NCBI GenBank assembly: GCA_949357655.1
Contig: CASHTG010000016.1
Location: forward strand, 1,550,001-1,614,000
Length of the DNA: 64,000 nt
DNA from: Parascedosporium putredinis
Taxonomy: Eukaryota > Ascomycota > Sordariomycetes > Microascales > Microascaceae
Direction of reading: 5' to 3'
The position numbers and the translations under genes are program-made. The first letter of the stretch is position 1. Each line of letters begins with the position of its first letter. Of the stretch, positions 21,569-33,942 are shown piece by piece. The notes beneath the pieces were generated by a model. It searched no databases and was not told where the DNA came from. It saw nothing but the letters and a program-made list of their open reading frames with translations.

Positions 21569-23489
21569 AAACACCTTCCTCCCCTTCTATCCTTCAAACC
21601 TACTCGATACGTATATGATCCATGGTCGGACGCTTTTGAGGTACCTACTTGAATCTAGGAGCTTGCGCAAAAAGCCTCGTGTGTACATATATTCCATACA
21701 AAGTGAAGAAAAAAACCAAGGTTGAATCCATCTGATTGCAACGGATTTCTGATCGTCTTTGTGATGCGTCTTCTTGTGTGGAGACAACCACCCGCCCTAT
21801 CCAGCGGCTGTGATGGTGCGTTCGGGCGAACCAGACGCATAAAGTTGGTTTTCATTGTTTCTTGGTTTCTCTTCAAGTGCATGTACGGATCTGTTGGACG
21901 CTACACACATTAGATGTCACACACGACAGCCCTCCCATTCGGTGTTTATTTTGGTTTCCCGATATCTCAATTGGTTTCCTCGCCCTCATCGCTCCCCTTT
22001 GGTGAAAACAAAAGATGGGGCGAGCCTTTATCAAAATAGGCAAACAGGATGTGTCGTCAGACGTGGGTTCGTCAGCAAAGAAGAGTTGGTTCGTCATCCA
22101 CTCTTTGCCCGAGGCTTCCCTCACACTCCATCTCCGAGGTAGATCGCCGGTATCGTCCGCGCGTTTAAAGCGTGCCTAGTCCTAAAAATATCCCGGACGT
22201 GGCACCAAGTGGCAAGGCTAACTTGCTCCATAACGTATAGATGTAGCTTGATTCGCTTCGTGTCTTGGATACATACTAATGCTACGGAGGTAAGAACTTA
22301 CGAGTTTCCTTCACGTCTTCAAGAGAGATACTTGAGAGACTATACTTGACGTTGGCGATCGGGGTGGAAAGCTAAGTTACAAGAAGGAACAAGGCGAGCA
22401 AGGAGCTTGGGTTTCCACTCTGCCACTCTCGGAAATGCAAGTGGTTGAATGTTGCTATTCGCCGCCTTCCTTCTCTGGCCGATCGCCCCTGTTGCCATTG
22501 TCATTGCCGTTGCAACTGCAGCCCACAGATGGACGCCATCCAGATGGAAAGAGCTTAGGATAGACGAGGTATCTTGTACCATTATCCGCCTCACGGAGAA
22601 TAAGCAAGTCGCAGGTATAGGCCAGCAAAGAGGAGACAGATGAGGTTGCTGAACAGTTTGGTGGTACCTAGGTACACGGTGATCCGAGCTTTTGTCTGAG
22701 GTTTTGCTGGGTGAAGCTTGCTTCTGGGACAGACTGCTAAGTACCCTATACCTCAGCTGTTTCCCTGGGCCAAGCTGCAAGGCCTTCGAGTAAGAGCTTG
22801 GGAGCAGCAACTCGCTGAACCATAGCCGCACTCGTATAAAACCGCTTTGGGCCAGGCGAGGGCTGAAGGCTCTCCAAAATAAGGGGACCGTAAGGCAAGG
22901 CTTTTCTCTCCAAAGATCCATCCATCCACATGGTGCTTGAGCATCGATTGACCCGATCGTAATCACAATTACGACCTTGGATATCAACCGTCGATGGACT
23001 CTGCACCTGGCCGGCATTTGCATAATTTTTTTTTAGGACCCGACACTCAGGGACTGACGGCATCATTTCCTTCACGCTTTAGCCTCGACATCCGCCACCA
23101 GGACGTCACATATCTATTCGCTCTCCTACCGAGCCTACTGGGCCAATTCCTCGAGACCCTACATTTTTGCCCCCTTTCTTCTGTCTTCTTCCATTTTCCC
23201 CATTTTTTATTCTATTGAGACATAGAAATCTAGCAATTAAATCTGTATCGAATTGGAGAACAGCTTCAAAGTATTACATCCTTTGCACCGGCCGAGTTGA
23301 CGAAGCTTGCTGGCTAGCCGCGTCAGATCACGATTGCCTAGTTCAAATTGGTCACCACCATCTACCCCCGAGCATCACCGAGCAGACAAGTCGAGGTCGC
23401 AAATCTTCCCTCCACGCACACGACCTGCGACGCCGATTCTTTTCCTCTCCGAACGCCCCCTGCGTACCATCCATCAATAGACCAATGCC
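21569..23489. other. Intergenic region upstream of BLM10
   Basis: About 1.9 kb. The longest open frame (22340-23023, minus) has no recognisable domain, no splice context and a composition like its surroundings. Pyrimidine-rich DNA from about 23160 onward probably belongs to the BLM10 promoter and leader. Confidence 0.5.
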
Positions 23490-26400
23490 ATGGACGATAC
23501 CTCGACACTACCCTACTCCAATTCGGCAGCCCTGTTAGATGCCGCCAGCCATGTCCAGCTCCTGGCTTCAAAGGTTGCCATATCGCGATCAGCCTCCCCA
23601 GCATCCCGAATTCGAAGCGGGCCGATGAAGATGAGAAAAAGCGATACCGTCCCCGGACATTCAGCTACTTCGCCCACTTGCCCTTTCCGGTAGAAGACCA
23701 AGCAGCTCGCGATGCTGCCCTCACTGGCATACTCAAGCAACTATTCATTGCCATCAAGGCCGAAGATTTCTCGCCCGGTGCGCTTCATTGGACGCGTGAG
23801 CTTCAGGCATGGCTCAACTTGAAGTTCGAGATGACACGGGAGCTTCGCGCGACCCTAGCTCGTCTCTACTATCATATGTCGCTAGCTCCCGGTCTTGACA
23901 CTACAACCTCGGATAGGTTTGCCAGAATGCTAGTATCTCTCACAAGGTACTGTGGCCTTCCCATTACCCTTTGCGCGGGAAAGCCCCGCGCGTAGCGGGC
24001 TACCTCTCTCCTATCGCCCCCTTCCTCTTCTCTCGGAACTTGCTCCTTCTGACGTGTCATATGGTGTTTGTGTCTGGAATGGCGACCTCTAAAAGCTAAC
24101 ATGACTGTTGCTCCTAGGAAATATCACTACCTTAAACCAGTGGATGATCTTGTACTTGATTGGAGACCTTTGTGGCGTGAGATCAAGGCCCTTGTTCTTC
24201 CGGGCGAGGTACCAACCCACCAGAGCAGCCGTCGCAAGTCACAAAAACAACTGTGGAAGCTCCTTGTTCATGCCCAGTTCTATTTCGCGCCTCGAGAGCG
24301 GCGCCAGATTCTCGACGAGGTCCTTCCTTATTTCAGCACCTCTGACATATCAAATGCGTTTATCTCCATTGGCGCATTGGGGTCTCTGTTGCCTACTACG
24401 CCCGGACCTGAGGACGCGCTTGACTGTGAACCTGAGCACTTCTTCCCGACAATCTTCCATCTTTGGTCTCTCGTCTCAAGATCGAAGCTAACTGATGTCT
24501 TCATGATTGATATCTTCTCCCGCTTCGCCCGTGAATACCTGCCGAGCGCGACGTCTGATTTCACCGAGTATGGCATCTTTACGCAGGACCAGTCTGATTT
24601 GATCTTCACTGCTATCCTGCGGCTGACGGATATCCCCGTCGGACAGTCTGGGTCTCCCTACTCCTCTGTGGACTTATCGAGTGGATTTGGCATCTACTTA
24701 GAGAAGGATAAGAAGAAGTATCCTATCACTTATATGATCGCGCGGTGGATCGTCTATTCAATGTCCCCGTTGTGCCTGGAGAAAGAGGCTTCCGTTCTCT
24801 CAAGCCTCGAAGGGTTGATCCAGTCTGTTGATACCTTCTTTCACCCCTCAAACCAGGGTTCTTGGCATGTGTTTTTGGGCCAACTTACGGTTTACCTGAC
24901 GGATATATTTGTCTCACGCTGGAACCGTGAGGCCAGCGGGGAACTGCAGCTCCCTCCAGAACGCAGGATAAATGATGCCTTGAAGAGGCGATTTGTCTTG
25001 TGCCTCAGAGATGTCACCTTCATGGGTATCTATTCTAAAAGCATGCGAGTGGCTAGTTATTACTATGCTACTCTGCAGGGTCTTGCCTTTTGGAGCCCGA
25101 TCTCGTTCTGCCGGGGCCTTGCAGCGCTTCTATCCGAGCTTGCAAGGACTCGTCGAAGTTCATCGGACGACGTCTAGCTTGAATGGCCTCCAGATGATTG
25201 CCAACACGATGTCCAAGCAAAAGGGGTACCGTTGCCACATCACAGCGCTTCTTGGCCTTGCACTCCCCGGCATCGATGCCAACGATCTTTCAAAAACAAT
25301 ATACTCTCTCAATTTCATCCAGAGTGTGGCCTACAGCATTCCTATTGTTTCACTCGCGGAGGATGATGCAGAGGTTCATGATACTAGCATTGCTATGCAA
25401 TGGGTGCAGAACGAAATGGATCGCATGGAGCGTGAGGGTCCTGATGTCAAAATTGACTACAAGAATGAGCTAAGTGATGAAGATGAGAAGAATATACTTC
25501 GCTCCTCAACCGCTGGGTTTGGAGAGTTCGTAATGGCTCTCCTTGGTAAAGTCTTCACCTTGTTAGAGAATCTCCCTGACTCGTCTCAGCGTGGTGGGAC
25601 GCAAGAGGACAACGTCATAAATGCTCTTCCGGCTGCACTTTCACCTCTGTTTGCCTCGCTATCCCCAGAACTCTACGATATGGCCCTCGAAAAGATTGCT
25701 GCCTTTGTCTCGTCCCACGTTGTACACCAAGCCCGAGATGCGATGGCGTGGATCCTGAACGCTTTTTGCCGAGTAGATCCTCAAAAGACGCTCAAGATTT
25801 TCATTCCCATGCTAATCATCAACATTCGCAACGAAATCGATTTTAATCATGCGGCATCGGACCGCAGCAGTGGTACCGAGTATCTTCCCAGGGATCGAGC
25901 ACTTGTTTGGCATGTTAGTATGCTTGGCATGGTTGTTGTTCATGTTGGTGCGGAAGTTTTGAAGTTCAAGGACGAGCTATTTTCCGTTGCCCAGTATATG
26001 CAGGAGAAATGCCGTGGGCTGCCCACAATCCATATTTCCAACTTCATCCACCATCTGCTGCTCAACTTGACCCACACGTATCCCACTGACCATAGTCTAT
26101 ACGAGCCAGAGGCTATTGCTAAGGGCCTGGATGTCGATGCTTGGGGTCGCCTGACTCCTCCCTCTGAATTGACCATTAAATGGCACGTACCATCTCCAGC
26201 GGAGATCCAGTTCGCTGTTCAGTTATTCGATGCCCAGACCAAATCCGCTTCCGACAAGCTCGAGCTTCTCATGGGTCCCGATCCACCAGTGAAGCGCGCC
26301 GGCAAGAACAAGGAGTGGTCTGATGAGGTTGGGCGCCTGCTGGGGCGCATCAGGCTGGCCATATCTGGCATTTCAAGCCTGTTCGACCCGAAGAGGGCAT

Positions 26401-29400
26401 CTGGGCGAATGGGCAAAGTGGCCGGCTGGCGCCGGATATCGATGGGGATGCGGACATGAATATGGGTGATGACGAAAACGACGATGATCCTCTTGCTGAA
26501 GTGGCGGACGATGAGGAGATGCGCCCCCAATTCCCATATGAAGCAGGCTACCTGTTGAAGCCCGACGACCCCGAATACCAGCGTATACACGAGCTCCGCG
26601 AAGAGATTGGCCATCTATTGTCACGAATTCACCGATTCTTGACGGAAAATGCGGAGGATGAGGTGGCGTGCTTCCAGTCGTTATATTACGTCTACAAGGT
26701 TTGGATCATCGATGTTGGCATTGAACGATCTGCCCGATCACTCGATCGCCACCTGCGCCTCTACAAGGCCGACATCTCCGCCTTCAAGATCAACGGGCTT
26801 CGCAAGCAATACCCTCGGCCTTTGCTCATCAAGAGAGCTTCTGCATACCACATGCTACGCTTGAAGCATAATGCTACTACCAGACACCGAAGCGAACTTG
26901 ACAAACAGCTACTCCTGGATCTTGCTGAGTCGTGCATCTCACCCTATGCTGACGTTCGTCGAACGGCCCAGAGCGCCCAAGACTCTTCCCTTCGAGCCCT
27001 CATCGGCGGCAGGCCCATTGTTATACCCGTCATTCTCGAACGTCTGCGGGCCGCCATCGAGTCCGTCGACCACGACCGCATCAAGGGTGGCCTCTACACG
27101 CTTTTCTACACCACTCTAACGAAAACGGTTGGGAGAGATTGGAGGTTCGCCCCCGACGCGCTGCGCCTGTACATTGAGGCTGCAGGGATTGATAAACCGT
27201 CCATCCAGCACCTTGGATCGGCTGCTCTCTACGCTTTGATTGACTTTGGAAAGCCAATTGAGCGCGTCGTTCTCCTAGACCAGGAACTTGTTGATACCAT
27301 CAAACCCAAAGATGACTGCACGGCTGCCATCAGCTCTCGAAACGCCTTCATAGTGCAGCGGAGAAGCCGCGTGGAGAGCAAGAAGGCGGCACTTGGGCTG
27401 GAACTTACCCAAAAAGCCAAGGGTGCCCATTGGAAGGTGGCATCCATGTGTGCAATTTTTGCCAACAACCTTTGTCTCCGGTTTGACACGATCGCGCCTA
27501 GCGAGTTCATCGAACTCGTGACGGTAGGCACCAACGATCCCCATCCTACGCTTCGATCGCATTATCTCTCGGCATTTACATCCATCTTCCAGGCGATCGA
27601 TATGAGGGCAGCCTACGAGCATGATTACCACAACTACCTTACGGAAAAGCAAAACGACGCGAATAGACTCGAGATTGAAGTATCCCATGGCACAGCCGAA
27701 TTCACCCAAAACTTTTTAGATTCTTTCGCCGACCCCGACCCGGAAAACGCGAAGTACATGGTGGATGCGGACCACCCTGGTTGGCTTGTTTGGGGTAAAA
27801 GTTTGTCGCCTTCCGCGCCCAACCAAAGCCATTCCTGGCTTATGATGAGTTGGAGGCCGGGGTTCGCAAGCAAGTTGGCGATTTGATCACCAAGGAATGG
27901 CTCACCAAGGCCTTTGCCTACATGAAGCAGGAGCCTCGGGAATCGTCCGACCGGATACGGATGAGCAATATCTATATGCTTATGCACGTCTTTGACCTGA
28001 TGTACTATGGTCAGACACAGATCAAACTAGACGATGTAGTAACCCTGGTAGACGAGGTCTATGGCGATGGCAGCGATCGAAACCAGCACCGTGCCACTGC
28101 GGAGATCTTTGGTGCTCTGTTGGCTGGGTCGAGCGACGATCCCCTCGAGATGCGCAGGCCCGTTTGGGACTATGCGGCGCCCAAGTTGCTAAGAATCCTC
28201 TCTGAGGAGTTGACTCCAGAGAACCAGGCGTACTGGACCAACTGCCTTCACTTGATAGTTGATTCAAAGGATCCGCGACGAACCAGCCAGATTCAAGAAG
28301 CCCTGAGTCGGTTCCGTCTGGATATGAACTCTAACGCCGCCTTCAAAGAGGGATCCAAGATTCAGCTACTCGAGTACGTCATTACGGATGCAGGCTGGCA
28401 CTATCGACACGAGAAACCCCTCTTGGAGGATTTCCTAGCGCATATAGATCATCCTTACAAGACGGTCAGAGAAGCGATGGGCAGGGTCATTGCCACCATT
28501 TACCGCACGCGGTACCATGAGTCGTTTGAAAATGTTCCCGCGCTCTTGCAGGCGAATCGATCCCAATCGTCCATTGGCATACGGCCTTATGAGCCTAGCT
28601 CAGAGTTCACCACTGCCATCAACGATGTCTTTACGAGGATCGAGGAGTGGAGGAAAGAACGAACACCTGGCCAACAAACCCCCAGCTCTTATACCTCTGG
28701 GTCCAAGACGGTGCTCACTTGGCTGGATTGCACACTTTCCAGCCAAGAGTGCACTGAGCTGCTGCCATTCTTCCATACCCACATGATTGAAGCACTTTTG
28801 CACATGATGGACGTTAAGGAGGATGTGGAGCTCATGCGGCTCGCCTACTACGTCTACCGGCTCATGCCAAACATTCCGTTCCGGCGAGGTGAGGACCGAC
28901 TATTCATTGAAGCCCTCATCCGCGTGGGCAAGACGTCGTCGAGCTGGCATCAGCGACTGCGAGCTTTGGTCAATCTCCAGGTCATTTATTTCCGTCGTAT
29001 CTTTCTCATGGGCAAGGAGCAGCGCGACCACATGTTCGAGGCGGTGAGCGACATGCTCGAGGACGCGCAACTCGAGGTGCGAACCTGCGCTTCGGCCACT
29101 CTTGCGGGCATGATTCGCTGCTCGCCGATTCCTATTCGCGAGCCCGCTATCGAGTCTCTGCGGAAGCGTTTCGCGTGCCAGCTCCAACGCAACCCGATGC
29201 CGAAGAAGAAGGTGCCGGGCACAGACACGCCTGTCAATATGCAGAAACAGGTCGTACGTCGGCATGCCGCGGTTCTCGGCCTTGGCGCGCTGATTGAGGC
29301 GTTCCCGTACGCGACTCCGCCGCCCAAGTGGATGCCCGAGGTACTCGCGACGCTGGCAAATAGGGCCGCAAACGACCCTGGAGTAGTTGGGAAGGCAACA

Positions 29401-29661
29401 AAGAGTATATTATCAGAGTTCAAGAAGACCCGGCAGGATAGCTGGACAGTAGATCAGAGGGTAAGCCCGCTCCCCCACTCCCCCACTCCCCCGCCTCCCC
29501 CGGCATCGCGCCATTTCTCTTGTTTCGGTACCTCCTCACCTCACCTCATGCTTTCATGGGTATCCAACCGCAATATTAACACGCATGCTCTCCTATAGTC
29601 CTTTACTTCGGAACAACTAGAAGACCTAGAAGGCGTATTGTGGAAGAGTTACTTTGCCTAA
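23490..29661 (+). CDS. blm10: Proteasome activator Blm10/PA200 homologue
   Basis: Very large HEAT-repeat protein that caps the 20S proteasome and opens its gate. Exons are 23490-23946, 24118-29460 and 29599-29661; introns are GTACTG...CTCCTAG (CTAAC at about 24095) and GTAAGC...CTATAG. Recognisable blocks include LTRKYHYLKPVDDLVLDWRP, the GALQRFYPSLQGLVEVHRTT region, GYRCHITALLGLALPGIDAN, and a C-terminal DUF3437-type region ending WKSYFA. Five single-base losses shift the frame: 23573-23574 (G), 25088-25091 (T), 25113-25116 (G), 26428-26429 (G) and 27797-27800 (A). Each moves the frame by the same one step, and with five bases added the CDS is exactly 5868 nt (1955 aa), close to other Blm10 proteins. 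The last three residues are Tyr-Phe-Ala where yeast and human have Tyr-Tyr-Ala. Confidence 0.94.
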
Positions 29662-32334
29662 GACTTGCTGCCTGTTTTGTTTTTTTATTCCTCTTTTTCA
29701 TTATCTTATATCTGAGCGGCTGGAAAGGGGGAGCGACCCGTTTCGTTCCTAGGAATGGAGTTGTATCATGGAGCAGCGAGAGCGTCCATTGTTTGGCTCA
29801 TCTCAACTATGTTACAACCAGCGTACTTGATTACGGGTTCGGCGAGTAGGGGCGTGAAGCGCGCGTCTCCTGCTCTCGTTCTACATTGTTCTACATTGCC
29901 CCACACCTCGCCGGCCCTACCGTTTGTTTCATTTTTCCTTTCGTTTATTATTTTGTTAGTTGCCTCTTTTCCCTGTTGTTGCTTGCTATTCTGCAACCCC
30001 CGAGCACTGTGGTGCAGGGGCGTGTATATGTACGCTGTATATCAGGGTGCTGCATGTGTATTCGATAGACCAGGAAGGGATGCAACTCGTCCCAAAAGTC
30101 GTAATAACCACTTGCCATGTCTTGACGTGTTGACTCCCTCGTGTTGATGGTATTGCGATGTTGGAAATGAATATCTGAAGCTGCCTCCAGAGGTTCAAGA
30201 CTTCTTGGCAGTCCGCCCTCTCCGAGACTCATGGCATATCTTGGGCCTATATTGGGCTTGGTTGACAGCTAGATATGCTACGTCGCCGGCTTGACCCTCG
30301 CCTTGAATTGGGGGATATTCGGGGTTATTGAATCGCCAGGTCGGCTCCTGAGCCACCGAAAAGACAAGGTTTACATCGTTACAGTAGAATCTGACAGCTA
30401 GGTCAAGCGGCGAAACATGGAGCTCTTCATTTGGCTACCGAGGTATTAGAGATGTACAAAAAAATTCACTTCGCTAAAGAACACAGATTAGCAAGAATAA
30501 TAATATGGGTGCCGCCTTTCGGGCGAAATCCGCGGTTTAGAGGTTGGATGGATGACGTATGAAGTTCCCCAGGATACTAGTGCTCCTTGTCGAGATTGAA
30601 GGCATTGAACAAAACATCCCTGTGATCTATCTGCATCCCTCCTTCTTCAAGTTCTTCTTTACAATTCCCCCTGTCGGGCCTTCCTTCCTGCTCGAGCTGA
30701 TAGATCGGGGGTACCTTGGTATAGATTATTAAGTCATCGGATATCAAGGAAGGCGCGGAAGGGGTTGCCACCCGTCCGAGGTCGTTCATCGAAACCCCCA
30801 TTAATTGATATTCTGTGCTCCCTCAATGGAGTCGTGAAACCGAAAGCTGGAGGGCGGGGAATAGCGCCACGGCCCTGACGCCATCGGCATGTGTCGAGGT
30901 TTCTTATTCCCACCTCTGGGCCTTTTGCGCAAACGGGGGACAGACACGCAGGCGACTCGAAGCCAGGAATGGCGCTAGGAACAATTGGCAGCCAGCAACT
31001 TGGATCCTCCCCGCCCCCGAAAAACAGCCCAGTCCTTTCTCCCTCTCTCTCTCAAATCCAAGCTTGGACGGGTGCAAGCCCAACGGATAATACCCCAACC
31101 CAAGACCAGGGCCAAGGGGCTCCCGTCGTTCCCCCGCCGTCGCTGGCGCTGGGGCTGCACCCAAAAAGGATTGGAGTCGGCAAGAGGGCCTTGATTCGCA
31201 ACTCCACGCTGATCCCGCCAGTCACGGGCAACTTCTTCTCCCCCTCCCTTGTTCACCGGGCGCGCTCGCTCGCTACATCGCTGCATCGCTGCTCAGCAAC
31301 ACTTTCGCAAGTGCCCTCTGTTGTTTTGGCTTTTGGGAGCCCTCGCTCGCACGATTCACCGTCTGTCGCTTCGGGCTCTCTTTCTGCCGTGCCGGCTAAC
31401 TCGTTGCAACTTGATATTTCCCGCCAAACGAGGCACAGTCCGCCCCCTCTCCGTTTCCCCGTTGGGCGCTTAAAGCTTGCATTTTCCCTCCTCATCCACC
31501 CCGTGCTGTCACTTGAGATATCATAATGCCCATCGGCCCAGAAGGCGGTGCATAGCACAGCAGAGTACACATACCCCGGGCACCACGATAGACTGGCTGC
31601 GTCATGCTGTACTCTACATTCATGCTCTCCCAACCTCCCTACCCTCCATCAGCTTGTCATGCTCGCCTTCTTCCCCTTCAGGGTCATAGATTCATCATCC
31701 TTCACTCCATTTCCCCTCAAAAACAAGGGGCACACGAGCCTATCTGCCTGGTCTCTTTCCTCGCACTCTCTACTGTTCACTTTGTCCGTCTCTTGCCTCG
31801 CTCTCACTCTCTCCTCCCTCCTGTCCGCCTCCCTCCCCCTCCCTTCCCATTTTTATTTCCCTGCTCATCCCCGCATCCCTAGCTCTTTTCATCATCATTT
31901 CCGCTTGTGTAAATAGCTCAACTAAACTGCTTCAATCAACTGCTGCCGTCTTTATTTTACATCAAATTCTGCTGGTATTTTTGCGCAAGGTTGAAAGTGA
32001 CAAGATATTCTCGCATCGCCTCCCCTTTGCGACGCTCCATTATATCCGTGGGTTTGTTTCCTCGCACCGCATCTCTTGCTCGGCGTCCCCCGGGTGTTCG
32101 TTTCGCCCCCGAGGCCTCGCGATTTGGACGCCCCTTTCAGATTACGGATAGGCGAAGAACCTGAAGCCTCGGGCAGCTGCCTCTACATCGTTGCGCGCCG
32201 CGCTCCAGTACCGGACGCAGCTGCTCCAGCAAGGGCTTCGTTCTAGCCGTGATACTGTCGCAAAAGTCGCGTATACCCTGCTAACACTTCCCATTTGTAG
32301 CCCGGCTACCATCATCACATTTACGCGTTTCAGC
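29662..32334. other. Intergenic region between BLM10 and the small basic protein gene
   Basis: About 2.7 kb, with the BLM10 3' UTR at the left and a long pyrimidine-rich leader at the right (about 31.2-32.3 kb). CTAAC followed by TTTGTAG at 32281-32300 looks like the end of a 5' UTR intron of the downstream gene. Open frames such as 30891-31526 have low-complexity Ser/Pro/Leu composition and no recognised domain. Confidence 0.5.
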
Positions 32335-32849
32335 ATGGCTCGCGAAGGCACTCGATCCCAGACGGGCAACTCGCGCCCCCGCATTTTCCACACGGTTGAG
32401 ACTGGGCCCACCATCACTCGCAAGAGGCGCCTTAATCCGCTGGCCCCCAAGCCTCAGACCAAGGGCGCTGCAAAGGCGACCAAGAAGAAGACTGTGGGTG
32501 GGACCGAGTCTACCGCCGACAAAGTCAAGGCCGCCCTCGGCGTTGGGACGAAGAGCGAAGGAAAGAAGCCCAAGGGAGTGACAAAGTCTAAGTCCGCCAG
32601 CACCGGCAATGGCGGTGTCAAGAAGGCTGTCCAGAAGGTTAGTGAATGATGATAACAGAAAGGGAATTGCTTTTGGCTCTGTGCGCCTGTCATTTCCTCA
32701 TCGCAAGACAGCTTGCGGCGGGACCATTCATGTCGGCGCATGAGGGAGATGATCACTTGAAGTAGGAGATATAGGAGAGTTCGACATCACTAACAGCATT
32801 TGTATAGGTCAAGGCGTTGACACAGCGGCCTGCCGACGCTAAAGCGTAG
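32335..32849 (+). CDS. Small Lys/Ala-rich basic protein, function unknown
   Basis: Not assigned to a named family. Exon 1 is 32335-32637, the intron 32638-32807 (GTTAGT...CACTAAC...GTATAG) and exon 2 32808-32849; 345 nt, 114 aa, in frame. The product is strongly basic (TRKRRLNPLAPKPQ, KATKKKTVGG, KKPKGVTKSKSAS) with a recognisable N-terminal segment (SRPRIFHTVETGPTITRKRR) and no signal peptide or membrane segment. Composition suggests a nucleic-acid-associated or intrinsically disordered protein, which is inference only. Good splice sites, phase-0 joining and an ATG after a likely 5' UTR intron support it as a real gene. Confidence 0.7.
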
Positions 32850-33913
32850 GGGAAGCATATGTGTGACGGTGTCTCCCCATGTTGAAACATGGCATCGACT
32901 TCTGTTCTCCTCCGAACCTCGGCGGAGGCCGCGCAGGTGCTTTTTTCTTACGCGCAGGCTTGCTTCATCAGAAAGGCCCTGTGGGAGTAGGCATTGGCGC
33001 AGTTTTTCCCATTTCCACTTCGCTTGACTGGATCCTTCTAGTAGTTTTAGTCTGGTTTGTTAGGCGCGCTTCCGGGATTGGAATTGCGAAGACGGGGACG
33101 AGGAACTCTTGATTTTCTTTTTTTCTATTATATTCCCTTGTAACGCGAGACACGGGCGCTGGAAAGCTTCAGGGTTCCTGAACGACTTTGAATGTGCGAG
33201 CGTGGTATTTAGTAATGCAGACTCAGTTTTTGTTCTTCTCCTTTCTGTTCGAACGTCTCGGCCTTCTCGAAGCAAGGTACTCGCTTCCTCTCACTTTCCC
33301 AGCTCGGATCGAGCCCAGCTCCGACGGTCCTTGATTCCGCGGCGGCCGTATCCCTCTTTCATCATTCCACCTTTTCTCGCTCTTCCTCGGCCTGTTCCGA
33401 AGGGACAGGGGAACCCGATGCATCGGGCCAGTCATCTTACACGTGCTGTGCAGATCGCGTCCGCAAGGGAATGATCTTGCAACGATGAGGTGAGTGCTTG
33501 CGAGCGACTTGCATAAAGGACATATGGACTAAACGCAAGCCCCCCTCCCTCCCAAAAGGAAAGAAAGAAGGAGACAAAGAAAGAGGGGAGACAAGCCATG
33601 CCTCCTGGCCTCTGCTCCGTCGGAGACCCTTTGATGACCCAGCGAGAAGAAATTTCATTGTCACAGGAGATGAGCGCCTAGGCTCGCAGGGCAAGAAGGG
33701 GCTCTGGCCGACTTTCGTGGACTGACCAGTACTGGGTGGCTCGATCATGTTCCTCGAGATGTTAGCCCATGGTTCGAGATATATGAAGCGGCCATTGCCA
33801 CGCTCGTTGATTTAGATTCCGCGCATTTGGTGGAGTGGAAATACGACGCTATCCGCATGCTCCTGACGCTTCTCATACTCGCACTCTCTTTCCCCTCTCT
33901 CCCCTGTCTCGCT

Positions 33914-33942
33914 GTCTCTCTCTCCCTCTCTCTCTCTCTCTC
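33914..33942. repeat. (CT)n microsatellite
   Basis: A nearly pure CT run with one CC interruption, in noncoding DNA. Confidence 0.8.

Noticed and set aside
25080..25120. Possible tiny intron in BLM10
   Set aside because: No GT...AG pair fits; the protein continues through an intermediate third frame, so two one-base losses explain it better.
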